The notes: generated from the letters alone by a model not told the origin. A stretch of 64,000 nt of DNA from Nitrosomonas sp. (GCF_024282095.1 NZ_JAMWZS010000007.1:17093-81092), one strand, 5' to 3'. Counted from the stretch's first letter, positions 39,087-48,388 are shown. Translations and numbers: made by a program.

Positions 39087-40697
39087 TCAGTAATCCGGTT
39101 CATACATCAGCGACTGAATATAGCCCTCCAAATCGTCAGGCAAGTTGGCATCGGTCAGCCTTTCATCAATTGCTATATTGCAAACAGCTACCGCGATGGC
39201 ATGCGACACTTTGCGCACACGCGTCAATGCAGGATAAATTGCTCCAGTATCAATTTCTTGTTCGGTAACAATGTCTGCCAACACTTGGGCAGCTGCTAAA
39301 AACATACGCTGTGTGACAATACGCGCAGCGCTGGCGTAAATACCCAAACCAATCCCTGGGAAAATATACGCATTATTACCCTGAGCCGGTTTAAATAACC
39401 GATCGCCATATTGCACCGCATCAAAAGGACTACCGCTGGCGAAAATAACTCGTCCATCGCTCCACCGATACGCCTGTTCAGCAGTGCATTCAGTATGCGA
39501 AGTTGGATTTGATAGAGCAATAATCACCGGATGCTCGTTGACTGCTGCCATTTTACGCACAACGGCCTCATCAAACGTTCCTGCCACACCGGTGGCGCCA
39601 ATCAGTACGTCAGGTTTGATATCTCCGATAGCATCGACAAAACTGCATGCGACGTGTTCATGCGCAAAAGGCTTGATGCGCGGTTTGATATTGTCGTTGC
39701 TCGATGTCACCAATCCCTTTCTGTCAATAAACCACAGCCGCTGCTGTGCTTGTGATTCACTTAATCCCGCCGCACAGAATGCATCCACCACCAATTCCGC
39801 AATACCACCAGCCGCGGAACCAGTGCCTAAGAACATGATGTTCAAATCGGAAAATCTCTTCCGGGTAATCCGGCATGAAGTATAGATGCCCGCCAATGTA
39901 ACTGCGGCAGTGCCTTGTATGTCATCATTAAAACAGCGGACTTGCCCGCTGTAACGGTCTAAAAATTCAAACGCATGGGGTGTCAGAAAATCCTCAAACT
40001 GTATTAATGCATGCGGGAAACGTAATTGAACGGCTTTGACAAATTCATCAACCAACGACCGGTAAGCATCGCCACTGATCCGCGGATACGGATATCCCAG
40101 ATAGAGCGGATCCTCGCGCAAAGGAACATTATTAGTGCCAACATCGAGCATAACCGGCATGCATTGTGCCGGATTAATTCCAGCACAGGCTACATACAAA
40201 GCAACTTTGCCGATGGGTATTCCCATCCCATTGGCACCTAAATCCCCCAGCCCCAGAATCCGTTCACCGTCAGTCACGACAATTACGCGAACATCTTCTT
40301 CGGGCCAGTTCTTTAGAATGGTTGCAATTTCTCCGCGGTCTTCAGGGGTAATATAGAATCCTTGCGGCCTTCTAAAAATATGTGCAAATTCTTTACACGC
40401 CTCACCAACTGTCGGGGTATAAACCAATGGCATGATTTCTTCAATATGATCAATCATGGTCCGGTAGAAAAGTCGCTGATTGCGCTCCAGCAAAGCATTT
40501 AAAAAAATATATTTTTCAATGGCAGTACTTTTGCAGCGCATGCTACCTAATACACGTTCTATTTGCTTATTGATGCTTGCAACATCGTACGGTAGCAATC
40601 CACGTAATCCATAGCGCTCACGCTCTTCACGCGTAAATCCCGTTGACTTGGTAAGCGCCGAGTCAACCAGTAGTGCTTTTCCATATAAATTTTTCAT
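39087..40697 (-). CDS. maeA: NAD-dependent malic enzyme
   Basis: Malic enzyme oxidatively decarboxylates L-malate to pyruvate and CO2. The 536-residue protein has the catalytic Tyr region MPLVYTPTVGEACKEF, the divalent-metal and substrate residues around FEDFLTPHAFEFLDRY, the dinucleotide fold FLGTGSAAGGIAELVVD, and IIALSNPTSHTECT. The domain order matches SfcA/MaeA-type, small-subunit enzymes without a phosphotransacetylase tail. NAD specificity is inferred from family. Its 3' end abuts the repeat copy B. Confidence 0.93.
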   Translation of the reverse strand: MKNLYGKALLVDSALTKSTGFTREERERYGLRGLLPYDVASINKQIERVLGSMRCKSTAIEKYIFLNALLERNQRLFYRTMIDHIEEIMPLVYTPTVGEACKEFAHIFRRPQGFYITPEDRGEIATILKNWPEEDVRVIVVTDGERILGLGDLGANGMGIPIGKVALYVACAGINPAQCMPVMLDVGTNNVPLREDPLYLGYPYPRISGDAYRSLVDEFVKAVQLRFPHALIQFEDFLTPHAFEFLDRYSGQVRCFNDDIQGTAAVTLAGIYTSCRITRKRFSDLNIMFLGTGSAAGGIAELVVDAFCAAGLSESQAQQRLWFIDRKGLVTSSNDNIKPRIKPFAHEHVACSFVDAIGDIKPDVLIGATGVAGTFDEAVVRKMAAVNEHPVIIALSNPTSHTECTAEQAYRWSDGRVIFASGSPFDAVQYGDRLFKPAQGNNAYIFPGIGLGIYASAARIVTQRMFLAAAQVLADIVTEQEIDTGAIYPALTRVRKVSHAIAVAVCNIAIDERLTDANLPDDLEGYIQSLMYEPDY

Positions 40698-40878
40698 GTT
40701 GGTTCATATTCCTGGTCAGATAGCCTTTATGGACATGGATCTTGATATAACAATAGCTCAAATTACATCACAATTGGACAATCCACAGAACGAAAGATAA
40801 ACTTCTTTGTCTCATACAGAAAAGCAATCCCGCGTATTTATCCTTATTATTAATGAGTGTTATCCAGAATAAAAAATT

Positions 40879-41304
40879 ATGAATCAGTCACCATTTCCAA
40901 CACCTAATCCAAGTTTATACACTGAAGAAGAAATTGCAAAACTTGTTCATACATTCTATGCAAAGGCTAGAAAAGATCCTGGACTAGGCCCTATTTTTGA
41001 GGCGCATGTCATTGACTGGGATGCACATTTTGTACAAATGATTAATTTCTGGTCCGCTCAATTACGTGGAACCAGCCGATTTCGTGGTGCACCCATGCCC
41101 AAACACATTGCATTGCCGGAACTGACAGCAGGATTATTTGAACGCTGGTTACAACTTTTCCGTCAAACAACTGAAGAACTTGGCAATCCAAACTTACAAC
41201 ACCATGCAGACGCAGTTGCTTCATTTATTGCCACCAGACTGTGGCAAGGCTATCAAATGAATAATTACCCGGATAAACAACCGATAGCACTTCATATCGC
41301 TTAA
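40879..41304 (+). CDS. Group III truncated haemoglobin
   Basis: This 141-residue globin has the group III pattern: IAKLVHTFYAKARKDPGLGPIF (B helix with Tyr), then HFVQMINFWSAQLRGTSRFRGAPM with the E-helix Trp, the proximal His in MPKHIALP, and a final HADAVASFIATRLWQGY. Group III globins are soluble haem proteins proposed to handle O2 or nitric oxide. In an organism that makes nitrogen oxides, NO detoxification is a reasonable guess only. It stands alone, with a hairpin downstream and no strong ribosome binding site. Confidence 0.9.
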   Translation: MNQSPFPTPNPSLYTEEEIAKLVHTFYAKARKDPGLGPIFEAHVIDWDAHFVQMINFWSAQLRGTSRFRGAPMPKHIALPELTAGLFERWLQLFRQTTEELGNPNLQHHADAVASFIATRLWQGYQMNNYPDKQPIALHIA

Positions 41305-41361
41305 ATTGACTTGAGATACCCATTTTGCCTTTTAACTCTATGAATAATTACCACAAATAAA

Positions 41362-41390
41362 AATTCCCCGCCCGCAAATAGCGGGGAATT
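41362..41390 (-). terminator. Hairpin after the truncated haemoglobin gene
   Basis: A perfect 10-bp stem (AATTCCCCGC / GCGGGGAATT) with a 9-base loop. On the minus strand it is followed by TTTATTTG, a moderate U tract. On the plus strand the following bases (GAATCTG) give no U tract, so it may block antisense transcripts or act in both directions. Confidence 0.65.
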
Positions 41391-41476
41391 GAATCTGTAA
41401 AAATTAAAAAGGGGCAAAAAAGTACGCTTATTCGGTCATATTCTTACACTGGCCACACTGTAATATTCTTTCTGCT

Positions 41477-43147
41477 ATGAGGATATTCGCGTTGAAAAGT
41501 ATCAAAAGCAAAATTATCATTTTCTCTATTCTGGCCACCTTAATCCCTTCATTAGGATTAGGGATCTTGGCATTTCAGCAGAATGAACAGATGATTAGCG
41601 AAAATGTGACACGCGAGTTACGCGCCTTGGCAAATCATGCGAGCCGTGAATTAGATCTATGGACAAAAGATCAAATTTATATTGTTCGAGAACTCTCAAC
41701 CTCAAAAGTGCTTATTGAAGGTCTCTCGTTAACTAGCCAACCCCAGAAAAATAAGCTTATAACGCGGCAAAAAGTATTAGAACACTACCTAAAATCGGTA
41801 CACAAAAAACTCGAGACAGTACTCGAACTCACTGTCATCAATACAGAAAGTGAAGTAATTGCCAGCAGCATTGAATCACCTACCCCGGTACCGCTCCCAC
41901 AGAATTGGCCGGAGAACTCATCGATTCAAGGAAGTGTAGTCATTCCGCCGCATTGGAATGCACATTACACCACTGCGACACTGAGTATTTCAGTTCCCGT
42001 ACTATCGATTGATGATTTTATCTTAGGCGCATTGATTGTAACTTTTGACTTACGCAATATTCAATCCAGTTTAAAAGATTCAATAAAATCACCGCCCGGT
42101 GAAGTTCTCTTATTGGATAAAGATGACAACATCATGCTGGCTAGTAATATTTCAGTCTCCAATGCTGATAATCCTGTATCACTTGATCACGAACTAGTAC
42201 AGCGATTACAAGATAATCCAGGTGAGTCCGAAATCTTTCCAGGATTACATCAACAAAAAGTGATTGGCCTAGCTTATGCATCGGAAAAACCACCCATCAC
42301 AATCATCGCCAACAGAGATTATGAATCCATATATGCGGCTTGGATACAGCAACGTAATTTATTCATCGGGTTAATCAGTGTAATTCTGCTTATCGTCACC
42401 ACAATCGCTTTTAGGATGGGGCACGCCATTGTGATTCCTTTGCAAAGACTCATTTGTGCAACTGAGAAAATTGTAAAGGGAGATTTGAATGTTGAATTGA
42501 CCACAACACAGCGCAATGAAATGGGCCAACTCACGCTGATGTTTAACCAGATGACCGATAAGTTACGTCAGAATCAGGCTGAAATTGATGCTGCCAGCAC
42601 CGCGATGCAACTGAAAAATCAATTATTAGAGACACTATCGATAACAGATAGTCTTACAGGGCTTTATAATCGCAATAAACTTAACTTGATCATTAATGAC
42701 CAACTTGCCCGCTATGCCCGTAACAAACGCCCCTTTGCTGTACTTATGATCGATGTTGATTATTTTAAAACACTAAACGATAGTCTGGGACATATCGCCG
42801 GTGATGAAATATTAACTACTGTAGCCAAAAAGATTTTTCATTGCATCCGTAGTGTCGATTTTGCTGCGCGCTATGGCGGCGATGAATTCATCCTCATTCT
42901 AACCGAAACAACCGTTGATGAAGCTGTTAAAACCGCCGAACGCATTCGATCTCACGTGGCCAATATCTATTGCACTGCAATTCATGAAACAGTCAATGTG
43001 ACGCTGAGCATCGGTATTATACAAAGTGAACCGGAAGATACATCGTTAACGCTCCTACTTTCCAGAGTAGATAGTGCACTGTATGAAGCCAAACACGCCG
43101 GACGCAATCAGGCTTACTGCATGCAACCCAAACCTACTGCTGCTTAG
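41477..43147 (+). CDS. Membrane diguanylate cyclase (Cache-HAMP-GGDEF)
   Basis: This 556-residue protein has an N-terminal transmembrane helix (about 12-30, IIIFSILATLIPSLGLGILAF), an extracytoplasmic sensor of about 240 residues typical of Cache-type domains, a second helix (about 291-312), and a HAMP linker (VIPLQRLICATEKIVKGDLNVELTTT). The GGDEF domain ends the protein with RYGGDEFILILTET. An RSVD inhibitory site sits five residues upstream. Both signature motifs are intact, so it should make cyclic-di-GMP in response to a periplasmic ligand of unknown identity. A truncated repeat copy begins at the first base after the stop. Confidence 0.92.
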   Translation: MRIFALKSIKSKIIIFSILATLIPSLGLGILAFQQNEQMISENVTRELRALANHASRELDLWTKDQIYIVRELSTSKVLIEGLSLTSQPQKNKLITRQKVLEHYLKSVHKKLETVLELTVINTESEVIASSIESPTPVPLPQNWPENSSIQGSVVIPPHWNAHYTTATLSISVPVLSIDDFILGALIVTFDLRNIQSSLKDSIKSPPGEVLLLDKDDNIMLASNISVSNADNPVSLDHELVQRLQDNPGESEIFPGLHQQKVIGLAYASEKPPITIIANRDYESIYAAWIQQRNLFIGLISVILLIVTTIAFRMGHAIVIPLQRLICATEKIVKGDLNVELTTTQRNEMGQLTLMFNQMTDKLRQNQAEIDAASTAMQLKNQLLETLSITDSLTGLYNRNKLNLIINDQLARYARNKRPFAVLMIDVDYFKTLNDSLGHIAGDEILTTVAKKIFHCIRSVDFAARYGGDEFILILTETTVDEAVKTAERIRSHVANIYCTAIHETVNVTLSIGIIQSEPEDTSLTLLLSRVDSALYEAKHAGRNQAYCMQPKPTAA

Positions 43148-43264
43148 TTTAGAACTTAGTTAGAAACAAAACAGGCTCAACATACTCATTTACCGCGCAT
43201 AAACTGCACTTTCCCGCCTGTTTTTGTCTTGTATCAGCTGCTTCGAAAACGTATCTGAGCCCTG
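43148..43264 (+). repeat. Dispersed palindromic element, copy C (left end damaged)
   Basis: The core (GCATAAACTGCACTTTCCCGC), inner arm GCCTGTTTTTG and right end match copies A and B, in the same orientation as copy A. The left roughly 20 bases are lost or diverged. The copy occupies the whole interval between the diguanylate cyclase stop and the stop codon of the minus-strand SH3 lipoprotein (TAG at 43265-43267). Confidence 0.8.
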
Positions 43265-44056
43265 CTAGGGATTGCGGCTTTCTTCTCTTTCCACCATTGT
43301 ATGCAACACCCAACCTTGCAATTTATCAGTTTGGATTCTTAACCAAGGGCCCTGATTAGCATTAGCCACGAGTATGGTATCTTTCTTCAAGGTACTCAGA
43401 ACTTGGGCATGTGCATTGGGTTCTTTGCGTAAATTAGCATTCTTGCTAATGCGTAACCTCACTGGTATATGGAACTCAAGCAGAAAATGATCGATATGCG
43501 ATACTTTCTTGCGATTCTGATCCAATATCAAACTAATAAAATTATTTGCCTGCGCAACATGATTCATCGCTGCAGCATACTGATCTTTTGAGTAAAACAA
43601 TGTAGCAGTTTCTAGCAATCGCTGTGCTTGGATTTGCAGTATTTGATCAAATGAGGAAATTTTCATTTGTTTCAAATGCTCCAACCCCGCTTCTACCTCG
43701 GCAATAGCAGAAGCTGTGCTTGGTTTGGTGGCTAAACGATGTAATTTTACTTGAGCGCGGGTAGCTTCCTTATTCGTTTCCCGAAGCACGTGCGCTTGGC
43801 TTTGCTGACGAATTTGCTGGTTTTTAATCAATTCGTCTTTTTCTGCAATTATTTTTTCCAGGCGCGCAATTTCATTTTTTAATTCTTCATCATGTGATAT
43901 TGGTGCCGGTACTGGTTCAACTACTGAAATAACCACGGGTTCTTTGGAAACACATCCCGATAAAGTTAAGGCAAGCAAGATAACAAGTAGTGGATACACT
44001 ATCAGGCTAGAAATCCTAAATAAAGAAAACGATGTTGCTGGTATCAATAATTTCAT
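43265..44056 (-). CDS. Lipoprotein with coiled coil and SH3 domain
   Basis: Starting at ATG 44056 (MKLLIPATSF) the protein has 263 residues; a longer ATG at 44080 adds eight. The lipobox ALTLSGC marks an envelope lipoprotein. After it lies a coiled-coil stretch (ELKNEIARLEKIIAEKDELIKN) and a helical segment, then a C-terminal bacterial SH3 domain (about 205-260) with NLRKEPNAHAQVLSTL and GPWLRIQTDKLQGWV. SH3 domains of this type often bind peptidoglycan. Function is unknown. It is divergent from nothing and lies downstream of the CcsA-like gene on the same strand, 183 bases away. Confidence 0.8.
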   Translation of the reverse strand: MKLLIPATSFSLFRISSLIVYPLLVILLALTLSGCVSKEPVVISVVEPVPAPISHDEELKNEIARLEKIIAEKDELIKNQQIRQQSQAHVLRETNKEATRAQVKLHRLATKPSTASAIAEVEAGLEHLKQMKISSFDQILQIQAQRLLETATLFYSKDQYAAAMNHVAQANNFISLILDQNRKKVSHIDHFLLEFHIPVRLRISKNANLRKEPNAHAQVLSTLKKDTILVANANQGPWLRIQTDKLQGWVLHTMVEREESRNP

Positions 44057-44239
44057 TATCTTATTCTCTACATTTCCCAAACTATTCGCCCTATAGCGAC
44101 TCTTGCAATCGTTCTCATTGCTTTATTATTCACAGGTATAAGATCACGGCCTTAAGTTAGTCAAATGCCACACAACACCATAATTCCACTATAAAATATC
44201 TTTAACATCGACACCAAACCCAATGCCAAATAGCAGGTA

Positions 44240-45088
44240 TTAACGATTTAATATAATTTCTAACACAAACTTACTACCGATATATGCCAGCAATAATGTC
44301 ACAAATCCGGCCAATGTCCAACGAATCGCTACCCTACCCCGCCATCCATACAGTTGTCTGCCAATGAGTAGCGCAGCAAAAACACCCCATGAGATGAAAC
44401 CAAAGAGGGTTTTATGTGAAAATGTTAATGACTGACCAAATACTTCTTTTGAAAAAACAACACCGCTTAACAGCGTCAGGGTCAGCAGGACAAACCCAGC
44501 CCAGATAATACGGAATAACAATTTTTCCATCACAAGAAGTGGCGGCAAGTTTGTTAATAATGAATGTGCTGCCGGGTGATGTAAATGACGTTCCACCGCG
44601 GTCATTAACAAGGCATGTAATGCTGCTATGGCTAACAGGCTGTAAGCCATCATAGCAACCAGCAAGTGTGCTTTAAATGCAGGCAACTCAGTATTCTCGA
44701 GAGGTTTCACGGACGGAAAAACTAATGGCAGTAAAATTGCAATTGCGGCGGCTGCTGCAATGGGTGCAACCAAAGTCTGCAATCCTTGCAGACGACTAAA
44801 GAATCCTGAGAACCAATAGATAAATGCTGTCAGCCAGACAATTGACGAAATTGCGTTACCTAGACCAAAACTCAATCCAGCGCCAATAAACATTGATTGA
44901 TAAAGCGTTATTGCATGCAACGCCAAAGGAGCAAGCATGGCATAGTGCACCCAGTTAACCGTAACAAATTCACGCTCATCAATCTTTGATGGTAATGAAT
45001 TCCACATGTTTCGCCAAAAATACCAACCGATCAGTATATAAAGCAAAAAAGCTGCAAGATAAGTTAAAATGCTGGTCATCGATATCAC
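44240..45088 (-). CDS. CcsA/YpjD-like inner-membrane protein
   Basis: This 282-residue protein is mostly hydrophobic, with about eight transmembrane helices. Its WSW-like region is reduced, but SHKTLFGFISWGVFAALLIGRQLYGWRG at the C-terminal end (His and Trp) resembles the haem-handling CcsA/CcmC/YpjD superfamily. Genes of this group are found next to ffh in many Proteobacteria, and ffh lies divergently just to the right. The haem role is inferred; these YpjD homologues have no demonstrated cytochrome maturation role. Confidence 0.82.
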   Translation of the reverse strand: MISMTSILTYLAAFLLYILIGWYFWRNMWNSLPSKIDEREFVTVNWVHYAMLAPLALHAITLYQSMFIGAGLSFGLGNAISSIVWLTAFIYWFSGFFSRLQGLQTLVAPIAAAAAIAILLPLVFPSVKPLENTELPAFKAHLLVAMMAYSLLAIAALHALLMTAVERHLHHPAAHSLLTNLPPLLVMEKLLFRIIWAGFVLLTLTLLSGVVFSKEVFGQSLTFSHKTLFGFISWGVFAALLIGRQLYGWRGRVAIRWTLAGFVTLLLAYIGSKFVLEIILNR

Positions 45089-45222
45089 GATTTTTTCAAG
45101 AAACAGAAATAACTGATTAGTCTACATGGCACTTCAACAAATTCAAAGTGCCAACCTGGGTAATTATTTAAAATTGCATAATCGCGCTATTCTACATCCA
45201 TCTAATTTTTGAGGTTTTAAGT

Positions 45223-46572
45223 ATGTTTGAGAATTTAACCGGCCGGCTCGCCGGTGTCATAAAAACATTACGAGGTGAAGCAAGACTTACTGAAGATAAT
45301 ATCCAGCAAGCACTGCGCGAAATTCGCTTGGCATTGTTGGAAGCTGATGTCGCCTTACCGGTAGTTAAAGATTTCATTGCACGTGTCAAGGAAAAAGCGA
45401 TTGGCCACGAAGTGATGACTAATCTCACGCCTGGTCAAGCGTTAGTGGGCGTGGTTCATCAAGAACTCATCACCATTATGGGTGGAGAAAAAGCTGATCT
45501 GAATCTCACCACGGTACCGCCTGCCGTTATTCTCATGGCAGGATTACAAGGTGCCGGCAAAACCACCAGCAGCGGCAAGCTGGCAAAATGGCTAATGGAA
45601 CAGAGGAAAAAGAAAGTATTATTAGTCTCATGCGATATTTATCGTCCAGCTGCTATTCACCAACTAGAGCTTCTGGCGAATCAAACAGGCGCTGACTTTT
45701 TCCCCGTTAAAGACGGACAGAAACCTGGAGAAATCGGCGCAGCCGCATTGGATTATGCGCGCAGACATCACCACGATGTGATGATCGTTGATACTGCCGG
45801 CCGATTAGGTATTGATGAAGCCATGATGCAAGAAATCAGCGAGCTCGAGGCGCTGTTAAAACCGATTGAAACGCTGTTTGTGGTCGATGCAATGCAAGGA
45901 CAGGATGCTGTTAATACCGCCAAAGCATTTGCCGATGCATTACCCCTGACCGGTGTCATTCTCACTAAACTCGATGGGGATGCGCGTGGTGGTGCGGCAT
46001 TATCGGTCAAACACATTACCGGCAAACCAATCAAATTTACCGGTGTTGCAGAAAAATTAACGGGTTTGGAAGCATTCCACCCCGACCGGATGGCATCACG
46101 TATCTTAGGCATGGGTGATGTGCTCGGCTTGATTGAAGAAGCGCATCGCAGCGCTGATCAGCAAGAAGCTGAAAAGCTGATGAAAAAAATGAAATCAGGC
46201 AAGGCGTTTGACCTGGATGATTTCAAGGCGCAATTTCAACAAATGCGCAATATGGGGGGCATGAGCGCTTTAATGGACAAACTTCCTGCGCAATTCAGTC
46301 AAGCCGCACAAAATGTAAAGGTGGATGACAAAATAATTAGCCGGACAGAAGGTATTATTAATTCCATGACAAAGCAAGAACGCACCAAACCCGAGATCCT
46401 CAAAGCTTCGCGTAAACGCCGCATTGCCGCAGGCGCTGGAGTGTCCGTGCAAGAGGTCAATCGCTTATTGGCGCAATTCGAACAGGCCAAGAAAATGATG
46501 AAAATGATGAATAAAGGCGGAATATCGAAAATGATGCGTGGACTGAAGGGAATGCTTCCTCGTCTTCATTAA
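45223..46572 (+). CDS. ffh: Signal recognition particle protein (SRP54 homologue)
   Basis: Ffh binds 4.5S RNA and signal sequences of nascent inner-membrane proteins and docks with FtsY. The 449-residue protein has the N domain, the GTPase G domain with GLQGAGKTTSSGKLA, DTAGRLGIDE and TKLDGDARGGAALS, and a methionine-rich M domain (SKMMRGLKGMLPRLH at the end). A GAGG ribosome binding site precedes the ATG. A dispersed repeat starts directly after the stop. Confidence 0.98.
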   Translation: MFENLTGRLAGVIKTLRGEARLTEDNIQQALREIRLALLEADVALPVVKDFIARVKEKAIGHEVMTNLTPGQALVGVVHQELITIMGGEKADLNLTTVPPAVILMAGLQGAGKTTSSGKLAKWLMEQRKKKVLLVSCDIYRPAAIHQLELLANQTGADFFPVKDGQKPGEIGAAALDYARRHHHDVMIVDTAGRLGIDEAMMQEISELEALLKPIETLFVVDAMQGQDAVNTAKAFADALPLTGVILTKLDGDARGGAALSVKHITGKPIKFTGVAEKLTGLEAFHPDRMASRILGMGDVLGLIEEAHRSADQQEAEKLMKKMKSGKAFDLDDFKAQFQQMRNMGGMSALMDKLPAQFSQAAQNVKVDDKIISRTEGIINSMTKQERTKPEILKASRKRRIAAGAGVSVQEVNRLLAQFEQAKKMMKMMNKGGISKMMRGLKGMLPRLH

Positions 46573-46706
46573 CAGAGCATCTAAGAATATTTTGAGACAG
46601 TCGATACAAAGCAAAAACAGGCGGGAAAGCGCAGTTTATGTGCGACAAATGAGCATCTTTTGCCTGCTCCCAACCATAGCGTCAATGGGTAGTTTTTCGA
46701 CGGAAC
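46573..46706 (-). repeat. Dispersed palindromic element, copy D
   Basis: About 134 bp starting right after the ffh TAA. It has the inverted orientation, like copy B: GATACAAAGCAAAAACAGGCG, then GCGCAGTTTATGTGCG and a right end GTTTTTCGACGG. A further 101 bases separate it from the dut stop codon; they show no identifiable feature. Divergence at both ends suggests an older copy. Confidence 0.8.
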
Positions 46707-46807
46707 TATCAATAGCGGCCGCGGGGGCTTTCTCCAATCCAACAACTTGCGCACTTGCGGCTATTTTTTTGCCGAAAACCGCCCCCTATTCATTGCAAGA
46801 ATACGTA

Positions 46808-47257
46808 TCAATGTTTACCCGTGCTACCAAAACCATCCTCACCCCGATGGCTCTGATCAAAACTATCCACTCGATTGAATTCGACCTGAATCACGGGAAC
46901 TATAACAAGCTGCGCAATGCGCTCCAGTGGATTAAGGCAGAAAGATGTCTGGCCGCGATTCCAGCAGGAAACCAGAATCTGCCCCTGATAATCCGAGTCA
47001 ATCAAACCCACCAAATTCCCCAATACAATCCCGTGCTTGTGACCCAATCCGGAGCGTGGCAACACTAATGCCGCCAATCCCGTATCGGCAAGATGCACTG
47101 CAATGCCTGTGGGAATAAGGCAGGTTTCTCCTGGATTGATTGTGATAGGCTGCTCAATACAAGCACGCAAGTCCAGGCCGGCTGAACCTGGTGTTGCATA
47201 GGCAGGAAGCTGCTCATTTAAACGCGCATCAAGAATTTTGATATCAATTTTTTTCAT
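46808..47257 (-). CDS. dut: dUTP diphosphatase
   Basis: Dut cleaves dUTP to dUMP and PPi, keeping uracil out of DNA. The 149-residue trimeric-type protein shows motif 1 (GSAGLDLRA), [14 protein letters not shown] (motif 2), [15 protein letters not shown] with the catalytic Asp (motif 3), ERIAQLVI (motif 4), and the C-terminal [12 protein letters not shown] (motif 5, closing over the active site). All five motifs are intact. It is convergent with ffh across repeat copy D. Confidence 0.97.
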   Translation of the reverse strand: MKKIDIKILDARLNEQLPAYATPGSAGLDLRACIEQPITINPGETCLIPTGIAVHLADTGLAALVLPRSGLGHKHGIVLGNLVGLIDSDYQGQILVSCWNRGQTSFCLNPLERIAQLVIVPVIQVEFNRVDSFDQSHRGEDGFGSTGKH

Positions 47258-47375
47258 ACGTTTAGGATCATTATCGTTCTTTTATTTGCGATGAAATATT
47301 CATCATTCACAAATTCTACGCCGCAAGTAATGGGAAACATAATTCGAAGCGATTTAACCGCTACGATGTTAATTC

Positions 47376-47424
47376 ATAAAAAAACCAATCAGACGAATTC
47401 AAATTTGGAATCATCCGATTGGTT
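47376..47424 (-). terminator. Rho-independent terminator of the copper operon
   Basis: On the minus strand a hairpin with arms AACCAATCGGATGATTC and GAATTCGTCTGATTGGTT (one bulge, loop about 7) is followed by a run of seven T. It lies 32 bases after the cupredoxin gene stop and should end the multicopper oxidase-cupredoxin transcript. Confidence 0.85.
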
Positions 47425-47455
47425 GCAGGATTATTAACTTAAAGCGTTTTACAGC

Positions 47456-48388
47456 TTAATCACTCTTTTTTCGAAAAAGAATTTTCTTAAACAAGGGAAT
47501 GCATAACAATCCAATAAGCACGCCGATCAGCATCATGCCATAATTTTGTAAGTTATTATTCGTGAACGTGGTTATCTGCCTTACCATCGCATTTTGCTCA
47601 GCTTTATCAGAGACTTTAGGTAGATTTTCCGCTTCATAGGTATCGTTTATATTGTATGGCGTTACGCCGGGAATACTCGGTATATTCTCCCCGCCTTTTC
47701 CAACCACTAATTGCGCCTTCATGCCTTTCTCCATATGGTGGGAAATGTCGCAGTGCACCAGAAAGGTATCGTCGGATCCTGGAACGATAATCGTGCCGGA
47801 TACGGTTTTTGGACCGGTCACTTCGAGGTGGAACATGCCATATTTATAGAGATATTTGGGCAAGCCATGCATCATGAATTGATGGCGTATATTGTCTTCG
47901 TTGACAAAGTGGAAGGTTACTTTCGAGCAAGGCTTGACTTGCCATTGCTGCTGATCAAATGCGAAAGCCGTTCCGGGGAATTTTGCGGCATATTTTCTGC
48001 CGGCACGCACGGTGATCTCAACTTCTTGCGAGATGCTTTTACAGCTGCTGGGGAGTTTATCCAGATTCTGTCCCATGATCATGGTACCTTCGTGATCCAT
48101 GATATGGTCGTGATCCATATGATGGTGGTGGTGCCCATCGCCATGCTCGGCGGATTGAGGACTCATAGTATGATCACTGTGATCAATGGGGTGTTCGGCA
48201 CTTAGGTCGTGATCGTGATGATGGTCGTGGTCATGGTCTGTTGCCGTGCCACTGCTGTCTTGGCTCATGTCATGACCGCTATGGTCATGTTGATCATGTT
48301 CAGCAGGCTTGGTTTGCTGCTGTGCAAATGCACTTGCACTAAAAGTAACGAAACCTGCAAGTAGGAAAGTAATAATTGTCTTAGCCAT
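47456..48388 (-). CDS. His-rich membrane-anchored cupredoxin
   Basis: This 310-residue protein has a Sec signal peptide (cleavage near AFA/QQQ at 22), then a metal-binding region with 22 His between residues 31 and 99 (DHDHDHHHDHD, HHHHHMDHDH). The cupredoxin domain (about 120-230) has a full type-1 copper site: H169, C213, H218 and M223 (spacing Cys-x4-His-x4-Met). A single transmembrane helix near 283-302 and a basic tail anchor it, copper domain outside. Its start overlaps the oxidase stop codon by one base (TAATG), so the two proteins are coupled. A role as electron donor, copper reservoir or copper chaperone for that oxidase is inferred. Confidence 0.88.
   Translation of the reverse strand: MAKTIITFLLAGFVTFSASAFAQQQTKPAEHDQHDHSGHDMSQDSSGTATDHDHDHHHDHDLSAEHPIDHSDHTMSPQSAEHGDGHHHHHMDHDHIMDHEGTMIMGQNLDKLPSSCKSISQEVEITVRAGRKYAAKFPGTAFAFDQQQWQVKPCSKVTFHFVNEDNIRHQFMMHGLPKYLYKYGMFHLEVTGPKTVSGTIIVPGSDDTFLVHCDISHHMEKGMKAQLVVGKGGENIPSIPGVTPYNINDTYEAENLPKVSDKAEQNAMVRQITTFTNNNLQNYGMMLIGVLIGLLCIPLFKKILFRKKSD

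Noticed and set aside
46592-47068. 158-codon plus-strand frame between ffh and dut
   Set aside because: It runs through repeat copy D and antisense through dut; composition and position fit a shadow frame.
48060-48300. Apparent tandem CAT/GAT-rich repeat, possibly a microsatellite or CRISPR-like array
   Set aside because: It is the coding sequence for the His/Asp-rich region of the cupredoxin; no regular spacers exist.
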